In this document: piece after piece, positions 6,628-12,625 of the stretch
Layout: every line of letters starts with the position of its first letter
Position numbering within the stretch: position 1 is the first letter of the stretch
DNA from: an uncultured Bacillota bacterium
Lineage (GTDB): Bacteria; Bacillota_I; Bacilli_A; RFN20; CAG-449
Reading direction: 5' to 3'
Assembly: GCA_905204225.1 (NCBI GenBank)
Contig: CAJKZK010000018.1
Span: forward strand, 1-19,732
Length of the DNA: 19,732 nt
Position numbers and translations under genes: made by a program
Notes under the pieces: model-generated
What the model was told of the DNA's origin: nothing
The model's database searches: none
The model's input: only the letters and a program-made list of their open reading frames with translations

Positions 6628-7542
6628 TTATCTTCCCTCTTGCTTCCTATTTCTTTTTCCTGTGTTGTTTGAGCCTCTAACCTCTTCGTGATAGAAATAG
6701 TCAACGATTATTGGATGACCTTTTTTAGCTCTTCCATAGGGAGTCTCGTTATCCACGAATTGGCAATCGTTATCTTTGGCTAATTGCTCAGCCTCTTTTT
6801 CTAATTTTTCAAAAAAGCACCTGTCTTTTTTCTTATATATCTTTTCGTATAAAGGATACAAATCAGGGTGTTTTTCTTTGATATAATCCATTATTTTCCC
6901 TTTGAATCCACCTCTTAGGTTAAGGTTTTCAAGCCATATCAAATCGCATTGATCTTTAACTAATTTGAATATCTTATTGAAGTCCGTAATGCCTGGAAAT
7001 ACCGGCGAAATGAAGCATACAGTCCTAATCCCAGCATCATACACTTCTTTCATTGCTTTTAATTTTCTTTCTATTGACACGGAATCGTCCATATCGCTTC
7101 TGAACCCTTCGTCTAAAGTGTTGATTGACCAAGAAACCGTAACTTTGTCGAATTTCTTTAACAAATCCAAATCCCTAACTACTAAATCAGATTTCGTACA
7201 TATCAATAATTCTGCATCAACACCCACCAATTGTTCCAATAGTTTTCTAGTGTTCTTGTATTTGGCCTCTTCTGGCAGATACCCATCAGTCACAGTCCCA
7301 ATAATGATATGCTCGCCTTTGAATTTATCTAGATTCTTGATCGGTTCCCAATTCTTGACATCCAAAAACGTTCCCCATTCTTCCGTGTGGCCTGTGAATC
7401 TTTTCATGAATGAGGCATAACAATATTTACAGCCATGAGTGCATCCGACATAAGGGTTGACGCAATATCCTCCTATAGGGGCGTTAGATTTTGTCATTAC
7501 GTCTTTGACTTGGATTTGCCTGATGACTATGTTCTTATTCAT
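6628..7542 (-). CDS. radical SAM mobile pair protein B (SPL-type radical SAM)
   Basis: This is a 304-residue radical SAM protein. C34, C38 and C41 (CTHGCKYC) form the CX3CX2C motif that binds the 4Fe-4S cluster cleaving S-adenosylmethionine. The sequence from there (YASFMKRFTGHTEEWGTFLDVK) through the middle (VTVSWSINTLDE, FPGITDF, IWLENLNLRGGFKGKIM) to the end (VDNETPYGR, VDYFYHEEVRG) closely fits the proteins I know as 'radical SAM mobile pair protein B', related to the spore photoproduct lyase-like group. Substrate and reaction are unknown. It is the last gene of a three-gene operon and overlaps the MarR gene by 8 bp. Codon use and G+C (about 33-45% in sampled lines) differ from the flanking genes, pointing to recent transfer. 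No precursor peptide or accessory maturation gene follows it. Confidence 0.88.
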   Translation of the reverse strand: MNKNIVIRQIQVKDVMTKSNAPIGGYCVNPYVGCTHGCKYCYASFMKRFTGHTEEWGTFLDVKNWEPIKNLDKFKGEHIIIGTVTDGYLPEEAKYKNTRKLLEQLVGVDAELLICTKSDLVVRDLDLLKKFDKVTVSWSINTLDEGFRSDMDDSVSIERKLKAMKEVYDAGIRTVCFISPVFPGITDFNKIFKLVKDQCDLIWLENLNLRGGFKGKIMDYIKEKHPDLYPLYEKIYKKKDRCFFEKLEKEAEQLAKDNDCQFVDNETPYGRAKKGHPIIVDYFYHEEVRGSNNTGKRNRKQEGR

Positions 7543-7966
7543 CTTTTAGATTCTCCTTTACTTTATTTAACAATCTATCTAACTCGCTTGCCTCTTCTTC
7601 GCCAAGGCCTTTGTAGAAAATATCGCCCATTCTTTTTGTAGCCCTATTTATCTTGCTTTCAAGCGATAGCGTCTTGTTGCTTAAATAGATAATCAGACTC
7701 CTTTTGTCCTCTTTGGATTCCTCGACAATCAAAAGGCCATCATTCTTCATCCTCTCGACCATCGAAGACAATGTTGTTTTAGCCAAAGAAGTCCTTTTCG
7801 ATAATTCTATCAAGGAGAGTTTTTCTTTTTTCCATAATGAAAAAAGGATCCTACCTTGCTGCCCGTTGAATTCGTATATGCCCTCTTTTTTTAGAATCTT
7901 GTTGAAAACCCTATCTTGAAGCTGCTTGATTTGGGAGATAAGGGTTCCGCCGTAATGTTTCTTCAT
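7535..7966 (-). CDS. MarR-family regulator of the radical SAM mobile pair
   Basis: This is a 143-residue MarR protein. The N-terminal helix region is GGTLISQIKQLQDRVF. The winged helix-turn-helix spans about residues 35-95 (GRILFSLWKKEKLSLIELS, then AKTTLSSMVERMKNDGLL and the wing with DKRSLIIYLS). It matches the regulator typically found with the mobile radical SAM pair. It is the middle gene: its ATG overlaps the stop of the upstream radical SAM gene by 4 bp (ATGA) and its end overlaps the next gene by 8 bp, so the three are translationally coupled. It probably represses its own operon through the palindrome at 8648-8661 and is released by an unknown ligand (inference from the family). Confidence 0.9.
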   Translation of the reverse strand: MKKHYGGTLISQIKQLQDRVFNKILKKEGIYEFNGQQGRILFSLWKKEKLSLIELSKRTSLAKTTLSSMVERMKNDGLLIVEESKEDKRSLIIYLSNKTLSLESKINRATKRMGDIFYKGLGEEEASELDRLLNKVKENLKDE

Positions 7967-8628
7967 TTCAATGCTTCCTCCATCTCTAAAGCGAGCTCTT
8001 GAATTGCGTTTTCTTCGCCCATGACGTTATAAACGAGCTGTTCTTTGAAAAAAATCTTGCAGCCGTATTTTCTAGCGACATTCACCAAATGATTGACCCA
8101 TTCCTTTTTGGCATCTATCTTGCCCTTGCATTTCCCGGTCTCTGTTCCGATGACTATCCATTGAATTCCCGATAAATCAATGTCGCCCAGATCCTCGAAT
8201 AACGGCTCAAATGTTACGTGATAGTTCTTGCATTTGATATTTTCCTTTAATGCTTTCAACCTCCATAAATCCGATTTCGATGTGATAGTGACTCCCATCC
8301 AAGCATTATCGGGAATGTCGTCAAGCTTTATTTTATTTGGGGCTTTAGTCAAATATATCCCCACTGTTTTCGGAGACTCCTTTAACAATTCGAATGACTT
8401 ATCAAGCCACTCCTTTTTCCATAGGTACAAATCGGACATCCCTGTCAAAAAATATACTCCAGGCTTTCTTAATCTTTCTAATTTATGCAAATTCGCAATT
8501 GGCTTAGAGAAATCGTCTGTCAGGTGGAATCTATTTGCCACTGCTTTGGCGTAGCAGTACCTGCAGCAGATGTTACAGCCAATGACCGCGTTGATATTCT
8601 TAATCTTATCCTTAATACAAATAACCAT
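7963..8628 (-). CDS. radical SAM mobile pair protein A (Gp37/Gp68, DUF5131-like)
   Basis: This is a 221-residue protein of the phage Gp37/Gp68-related radical SAM group. C18, C22 and C25 form CX3CX2C (CNICCRYC, with an extra C21). Further landmarks are the FLTGMSDLYLWKKEW segment, YLTKAPNKI, WMGVTITS, HVTFEPLFEDLGDIDLSGIQWIVIG followed by TETGK, and FFKEQL near the end. These fit the family pattern 'GSMSD...LTKRP...WLGVTV...SFEPLL...WVIVGGESG...FFKQ'. The reaction is unknown. It is first in the operon; GGTGAT lies just before the ATG, and the promoter at 8645-8673 leaves a leader of only about ten bases. It shares foreign-looking base composition with the two genes downstream. Confidence 0.88.
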   Translation of the reverse strand: MVICIKDKIKNINAVIGCNICCRYCYAKAVANRFHLTDDFSKPIANLHKLERLRKPGVYFLTGMSDLYLWKKEWLDKSFELLKESPKTVGIYLTKAPNKIKLDDIPDNAWMGVTITSKSDLWRLKALKENIKCKNYHVTFEPLFEDLGDIDLSGIQWIVIGTETGKCKGKIDAKKEWVNHLVNVARKYGCKIFFKEQLVYNVMGEENAIQELALEMEEALK

Positions 8629-8644
8629 TCAATCACCCTACTAT

Positions 8645-8673
8645 ATTGTACTATATAGTACTAATTTTGTCTA
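8645..8673 (-). promoter_or_regulatory. promoter of the radical SAM/MarR operon with operator palindrome
   Basis: On the minus strand TAGACA (8668-8673) and TACAAT (8645-8650) are 17 bp apart and each matches the consensus in five of six positions. The perfect 14-bp palindrome GTACTATATAGTAC (8648-8661) covers part of the -10 and most of the spacer, an ideal place for MarR repression. CTATATTGTAC just beside it looks like a degenerate second half-site. Confidence 0.6.
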
Positions 8674-8692
8674 TCATTTTTATCTTGATTGT

Positions 8693-8767
8693 TCAGGGAA
8701 CGTTTAGAAGACATCCAAAAAATTTGGTAGCCAGCTTCCATGCAACCGCAAAAAAGGCCTTAAACAT
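8693..8767 (-). CDS. possible 24-residue hydrophobic peptide
   Basis: A short minus-strand frame starts at ATG 8767, reads MFKAFFAVAWKLATKFF and ends after GCLLNVP at a TGA. The peptide is hydrophobic with three lysines and one cysteine, able to form an amphipathic or membrane helix. AGGGA precedes the ATG but at only three bases, so translation is uncertain. It lies just upstream of the promoter of the radical SAM operon, on the same strand and inside the repeat-bounded island. I do not recognise it, and it may be chance. Confidence 0.2.
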   Translation of the reverse strand: MFKAFFAVAWKLATKFFGCLLNVP

Positions 8768-8800
8768 CTTTCCCTAGAGGCCTATTAACAAAGGTTAAAG

Positions 8801-8860
8801 TATGTTCGTGTTTTTGATAGTCAGTTCGTGCTTTTTATTGCTAGTTCGTGTTTTTGATAA
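8801..8860 (+). repeat. three 20-bp tandem repeats with core GTTCGTG
   Basis: Three consecutive 20-bp units at 8801, 8821 and 8841 share GTTCGTG at the same offset, followed by T/C-TTTT-G/T-AT. The exact 20-bp period puts the cores on the same face of DNA, as with iterons or multiple regulator sites. They lie between the radical SAM operon and the right-hand 40-bp repeat. Confidence 0.75.
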
Positions 8861-8953
8861 AATACCAGCTTTTAAAACAGGCAAGAAAAAAAGGCTACTT
8901 CACCCAAAATCAAGCAATTTATGCATGAAATAAGCGAAATAGCCCTATAAAAT

Positions 8954-8993
8954 GAAAAAAGGACTGATATTTTTGGTATCAATCCTATTGTTT
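8954..8993 (-). terminator. terminator of tRNA-Ala; right copy of the 40-bp direct repeat
   Basis: It starts five bases after the CCA end of the tRNA-Ala gene. On the minus strand AGGAtTGATA pairs with TATCAgTCCT around a seven-base loop and is followed by TTTTTTC. All 40 bases are identical to 6130-6169. Confidence 0.85.
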
Positions 8994-8998
8994 CGATA

Positions 8999-9074
8999 TG
9001 GTGGAGCAAACCAGAATCGAACTGGCGACCTCAACAATGCGAATGTTATGTTCTCCCAACTGAACTATTGCCCC
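8999..9074 (-). tRNA. tRNA-Ala: tRNA-Ala (anticodon CGC)
   Basis: The minus strand folds into a full cloverleaf. The acceptor GGGGCAA/TTGCTCC includes the G3-U70 wobble that identifies alanine tRNAs. The D arm is GTTC/GAAC with GG in the loop. The anticodon stem TAACA/TGTTG encloses TTCGCAT, so the anticodon is CGC (9039-9041). The T arm is GCCAG-TTCGATT-CTGGT, and the CCA end is encoded. It would read GCG, a rare codon in so AT-rich a genome. The first base lies one nucleotide after the stop codon of the thioesterase gene, so the tRNA is probably cut from the same transcript by RNase P. Confidence 0.93.
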
Positions 9075-9075
9075 A

Positions 9076-9801
9076 TTAAGCTAAAACAATTTTAGCTAAA
9101 TAAATATTATTTTCTTCAGAAATTCCTTTTATTAATATAGTGTTATTTTCTTTTTTATAATAAGTAGTTATTGAATTTCCTTTTTTTAATTCTTTTATAT
9201 AATCAATTTCAAATAATTTAATATTATCATTTTCATTAAAATCAATGCTATTTAAAATCATATCTGCATATTTAATGTTATTAACATGTCCATTATGATC
9301 TAAATCAGTAAATAAAGTTTGATAATTAAATGAGATAAATGAATCATCAAGCTCAAAATCTTGAAGTTTATTAAAAGGTTCTAAATAATTTTTTTCTTGA
9401 TAAAATTCTATATTAAAATCTATATCTTTTGTAAGACTTAATCTACGAGTTTTATAATTAACTATAACCCATTTTGATGTACCTTTTATTAATATGTTAT
9501 TATTTTCATCAAGAATTAAATAATCTCTATCAAAATCAATTCTTCCTTTAGGATGAGGCCATGTTCTAACTTTAATTTTTGAATATAAAGTAGGTTCTTT
9601 AATTACTTCATATTTAGTTCTAACTAATACCCAAATTAAATCTTTTTTTATTAAATCATTGAATCCTACTGATAAAATATCAGCATGTTCACCTGCTACA
9701 TCTTGAAAGAAATCAAGTATAACACTTGGTTTAATTTTATCAAAGCAATCAAAATCGCTTATTCTTAATTCAAATTCTTTTTCAAATACATTTTTTTCCA
9801 T
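9076..9801 (-). CDS. acyl-ACP thioesterase (FatA/FatB-like)
   Basis: This is a 241-residue double-hotdog enzyme that releases fatty acids from acyl carrier protein. The first hotdog shows FFQDVAGEHADILSVG and WVLVRTKYEV, then RTWPHPKG and FDRDYLI. The second carries the active-site segment DHNGHVNNIKYADM (D168, N170, H172, N174), matching the DxNxHVNN pattern of plant and bacterial acyl-ACP thioesterases. Length is normal for the bacterial family. No Shine-Dalgarno sequence precedes the ATG; instead a TATTAT box ends six bases before it, suggesting a leaderless mRNA. Its stop codon is followed after one base by the tRNA-Ala gene. Confidence 0.9.
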   Translation of the reverse strand: MEKNVFEKEFELRISDFDCFDKIKPSVILDFFQDVAGEHADILSVGFNDLIKKDLIWVLVRTKYEVIKEPTLYSKIKVRTWPHPKGRIDFDRDYLILDENNNILIKGTSKWVIVNYKTRRLSLTKDIDFNIEFYQEKNYLEPFNKLQDFELDDSFISFNYQTLFTDLDHNGHVNNIKYADMILNSIDFNENDNIKLFEIDYIKELKKGNSITTYYKKENNTILIKGISEENNIYLAKIVLA

Positions 9802-9807
9802 ACAAAT

Positions 9808-9860
9808 ATAATATATTTTTTTATAATTTCATTCAATAAATATAATTTTTGTTTTATAAT
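9808..9860. promoter_or_regulatory. divergent -10 boxes placed for leaderless transcripts
   Basis: On the minus strand TATTAT (9808-9813) ends six bases before the thioesterase ATG (9799-9801). On the plus strand TATAAT (9855-9860) ends six bases before the methyltransferase ATG (9867). In both cases transcription would begin at or next to the A of the start codon, and neither gene has a ribosome site. The -35 regions are poor; the plus one at 9832-9837 is TTCAAT with a 17-bp spacer. Confidence 0.5.
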
Positions 9861-9866
9861 TTATTT

Positions 9867-10583
9867 ATGGAAATTAAAACTTACAAAAAAGATTCATTTT
9901 ATTCATATACTTTAGGAGCGTTCCCTACTATTGAATTATTACAAAACCATAATAAGGATGTAATTAAAATAATAATGCATTCTTCTTTTAAAAACCAAGA
10001 AGTAATAAATTTGATTAATTCTTTAAGAAATAATGTTGAAATGGTTATTAATGATAAATTATTAGATAAATTATCTAACAAAGAAAATTGTTATGTTGCT
10101 GCGATATTTAATAAATATTCTATGAATTTAAATAAAAACAATAAACATTTAGTTTTAGTAAATCCAATGAATATGGGTAATTTTGGTACAATTATTAGAA
10201 GTGCTTTAGGTTTTGGTTTTACTGATATTGCAGTTATAAAACCTGCAATAGATATATTTGATCCAAAAGTAATTCGTTCCGCTATGGGATCATTTTTTTC
10301 TTGTAATATTAAATATTTCAATACTATTGAAGAATATATTAAGCAATATCCAGATCATAAATTATATTCATTTATGCTTCAAGCAAAAAAAACATTACAG
10401 GACACTAAATTCAATAATAATGAATTATTTTCTTTAGTATTCGGTAATGAATCTTCTGGATTACCTATTTCATATTTAAACGATGATTCTATAATTATTT
10501 CTCATTCAAATAAAATAGATTCTCTTAATTTACCTATGGCAGTAACAATTGCTTTATATGAAGTAAATAAACAAATTAAATAA
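9867..10583 (+). CDS. TrmH/SpoU-family RNA 2'-O-methyltransferase
   Basis: This is a 238-residue RNA ribose methyltransferase of the SPOUT fold with all three motifs: motif 1 NMGNFGTIIRSALGFGF, motif 2 LVFGNESSGLP, and motif 3 ISHSNKIDSLNLPMAVTIALYE. The knot formed by motifs 2 and 3 binds SAM. The N-terminal part (about 90 residues) is the substrate-binding region and is divergent, so whether the target is tRNA or rRNA cannot be said. A frame open from a TTG at 9849 is possible, but the ATG at 9867 is preferred: it fits the -10 box exactly and removes an odd MFYNLF extension. The stop codon abuts that of the convergent CvpA-family gene with no base between. Confidence 0.9.
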   Translation: MEIKTYKKDSFYSYTLGAFPTIELLQNHNKDVIKIIMHSSFKNQEVINLINSLRNNVEMVINDKLLDKLSNKENCYVAAIFNKYSMNLNKNNKHLVLVNPMNMGNFGTIIRSALGFGFTDIAVIKPAIDIFDPKVIRSAMGSFFSCNIKYFNTIEEYIKQYPDHKLYSFMLQAKKTLQDTKFNNNELFSLVFGNESSGLPISYLNDDSIIISHSNKIDSLNLPMAVTIALYEVNKQIK

Positions 10584-11363
10584 TTATTTATTAGCAAACA
10601 TATTAATTAATTGTTGTAAATAATTATTTTCATATAACATTTTAGATATTGTATATACATTATCATCTTCTAAATACATCACATCTTTAAAATAATTATA
10701 AACATTTTCATTTAGATTAATTACACATGCTAAACCATAACTAGCAACTAAACAAATACATATAGATAACGCTAAACCTGTAACAACACCTAACAATTTA
10801 TCAATAACATTAATCGCTTTAACTTTTAAAATTTTTTTAATTAACATTTTAACAATTAATAAAATTACAAATGAAACAAGCCAAACAATAACAAACGCTA
10901 TAGCCATCAAAATATAATTAGTAATTGTAGTTGTAATAAATTCTCCAACTTGAATACCTTCACTAGGAATATTACCATTGATAAATGGATTTATTATGGA
11001 ACTCAATGCTTCTGGTAAACCAAATGCTTTTAATGCTTCAGGAATAACTGTATCTTTATTTTCCATAGTTAAAACCATTTGAAATGCTTCTTCATGTCCG
11101 GTATTTAACCAATTATAAACGCCACTATTGATACTTTCATTCATTGGTAAAGTTTTAAGCCAATTAGCTAAAGGATTAGTAACAAAAATTGCTATAACAA
11201 TTGAACCAATGTATACAACAATTGATAAAGCTGTTTTTAAAAATCCTTTAAAAACACCATAAATTAAACCAATTACTAATATTACAATTAAGACAATAGA
11301 AACATAATCAAATTTGATATTTTGACCTGCAGTTGGAAGAAAATTAACTAAATTCATTAACAT
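10584..11363 (-). CDS. CvpA-family membrane protein
   Basis: This is a 259-residue protein with four predicted membrane helices: about 22-42, 46-64 (after the GVFKGFLKTALSIVVYIG segment), 150-175 and 190-212. The N-terminal pattern 'D..........G...G..KG.......' and the later helix followed by VKAINVIDKLLGVVTGLALSIC fit the CvpA/colicin V production family, whose role in the cell is ill-defined (envelope and surface functions are proposed). The loop between helices 2 and 3 is long (about 80 residues), as in some Bacilli members. GGTGG lies before the ATG at 11363; a second ATG two codons on is equally possible. It lies 42 bp downstream of asd on the same strand, probably in one operon. Confidence 0.78.
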   Translation of the reverse strand: MLMNLVNFLPTAGQNIKFDYVSIVLIVILVIGLIYGVFKGFLKTALSIVVYIGSIVIAIFVTNPLANWLKTLPMNESINSGVYNWLNTGHEEAFQMVLTMENKDTVIPEALKAFGLPEALSSIINPFINGNIPSEGIQVGEFITTTITNYILMAIAFVIVWLVSFVILLIVKMLIKKILKVKAINVIDKLLGVVTGLALSICICLVASYGLACVINLNENVYNYFKDVMYLEDDNVYTISKMLYENNYLQQLINMFANK

Positions 11364-11405
11364 ATAACCACCACCTTGTATCTTTATTTTATCATGTATT
11401 TTTCA

Positions 11406-12371
11406 TTATGAAATCATTTTTTTTAATATTTTTAATGCATTACTACTAGCCCCAATTCTTAAATTATCAGCAGTGCAATATAACCACATTGATTTATTAT
11501 TAATCCCTTTTCTTATTCTCCCTACACTTACTTTATCAGTATTATATACATCAATAGTATTAGCTATATTATTTAAATAAATATAATCATATTTTTTTAA
11601 TTCTTCAACAATAACATCTATTTCAATTTCTTGATCAAATTCTAAATATATAGAAACACCGTGTCCATAAAAAATAGGCACTCTAACACAAGTAGAAGAA
11701 ATATCAACATCGTTTAAATGTAATATCTTTTTTGTTTCATTAATCATTTTAATTTCTTCTTCTGTATAATTATTTTCTTTTATATCGCCAATTAAAGGGA
11801 TACAAGTAGAAGAAATATCTAATGGATAAAAATCATGATGATAACCTTCTAAAGTACTTTGCAAATCAAAAATACCTTTCATACCACTTCCAGAAACTGA
11901 TTGATAAGTATTATAAATAATTTTTTTTATTTTATAGATTTTATTTATAATATTTAAAACTAATAAACATTGAATTGTAGAACAATTAGGATTAGCAATA
12001 ATCTTTCTTTTAGTTAAATTAATATCATCATAATTTATTTCAGGAATAACTAACGCAATATCATCTTTCATTCTAAAAAAAGAAGAATTATCTATACAAA
12101 TAACTCCTTTAGATTCTGCAATTAAACAATATTTACCACTTATATCTTTATTAGTAGCAAATAAAGCATAATCAATGTTATCAAAGCTATTATTAGATAA
12201 TTCTTCTACAATATAATTTTTATTTTTAAATTTAATTATTTTACCTTTTGATTTACTAGAAGCATATAATTTTAATTCATTAATAGGGATATTATATTCT
12301 TCTAATAATTTAATAAACATTGAACCAACTAATCCTGTTGCACCTATTATTGCAATATTATATTTTTTCAT
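11406..12371 (-). CDS. asd: aspartate-semialdehyde dehydrogenase
   Basis: This is a 321-residue NADP enzyme that reduces aspartyl phosphate to aspartate semialdehyde, the branch point towards lysine/diaminopimelate, threonine and methionine. It shows the N-terminal Rossmann motif GATGLVGSMF, the active-site NPNCSTIQ (C130), SVSGSGMKG, and RVPIFYGHGVSIYLEF (R230, H237 in the substrate/catalytic region), and it ends with the conserved LRIGASSNAL. An ATG three codons upstream (12380) overlaps the ribosome site; the ATG at 12371, with AGAGGA eight bases ahead, is better and gives MKKYNIAIIG. The start codon lies in the arm of a perfect 12-bp hairpin. No other amino-acid gene is adjacent. Confidence 0.93.
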   Translation of the reverse strand: MKKYNIAIIGATGLVGSMFIKLLEEYNIPINELKLYASSKSKGKIIKFKNKNYIVEELSNNSFDNIDYALFATNKDISGKYCLIAESKGVICIDNSSFFRMKDDIALVIPEINYDDINLTKRKIIANPNCSTIQCLLVLNIINKIYKIKKIIYNTYQSVSGSGMKGIFDLQSTLEGYHHDFYPLDISSTCIPLIGDIKENNYTEEEIKMINETKKILHLNDVDISSTCVRVPIFYGHGVSIYLEFDQEIEIDVIVEELKKYDYIYLNNIANTIDVYNTDKVSVGRIRKGINNKSMWLYCTADNLRIGASSNALKILKKMIS

Positions 12372-12400
12372 AAATTTCATCCTCTATAAAATTTATGAAA
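12366..12400 (-). promoter_or_regulatory. hairpin enclosing the asd ribosome site and start
   Basis: In the mRNA (minus strand) TTTCATAAATTT pairs perfectly with AAATTTATGAAA, leaving an 11-base loop TATAGAGGATG that carries the Shine-Dalgarno sequence. The start codon ATG (12369-12371) lies in the 3' arm and would be paired. Confidence 0.55.
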
Positions 12401-12418
12401 GATAAAATAATATTAAAA

Positions 12419-12625
12419 CTATTTTTTACAAGAATAGCCTTCTTTATTAACTGCTTCAATTAAAGTTTCAACATCTACATAATCATTACATTCAATAGTA
12501 GCGTTCTTTTTTTCTAAAGAAACTTCTACTTTAGTAACTCCACCTACACTTTTTAAAGCATCTTCAACATGTTTTTTACAATGATTACACATCATTCCTT
12601 CAACATTTAAAACAATATTTTTCAT
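12419..12625 (-). CDS. copZ: nested CopZ-like copper chaperone within copA
   Basis: The last 68 codons of copA encode a complete heavy-metal-associated domain starting MKNIVLNVEGMMCNHC, with copper-binding C13 and C16 (C754 and C757 of the long protein). An AAGGAG (12635-12640) stands nine bases before the ATG (12623-12625), as good a ribosome site as those of real gene starts here. The domain could therefore be made both as the C-terminal tail of the ATPase and as a free 68-residue chaperone. The arrangement looks like a copA-copZ pair whose intervening stop was lost. That both products exist is inference. Confidence 0.55.
   Translation of the reverse strand: MKNIVLNVEGMMCNHCKKHVEDALKSVGGVTKVEVSLEKKNATIECNDYVDVETLIEAVNKEGYSCKK

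Noticed and set aside
6965..7919. Several plus-strand open frames opposite the radical SAM and MarR genes
   Set aside because: They are mirror frames of well-supported minus-strand genes and show no family features.
8801..8860. Short repeats as a CRISPR array
   Set aside because: The units are contiguous 20-bp repeats without distinct spacers, and no cas gene is present.
10560..10610. Bidirectional terminator between the methyltransferase and CvpA-family genes
   Set aside because: The stop codons abut and no stem with a T-run could be found around them.
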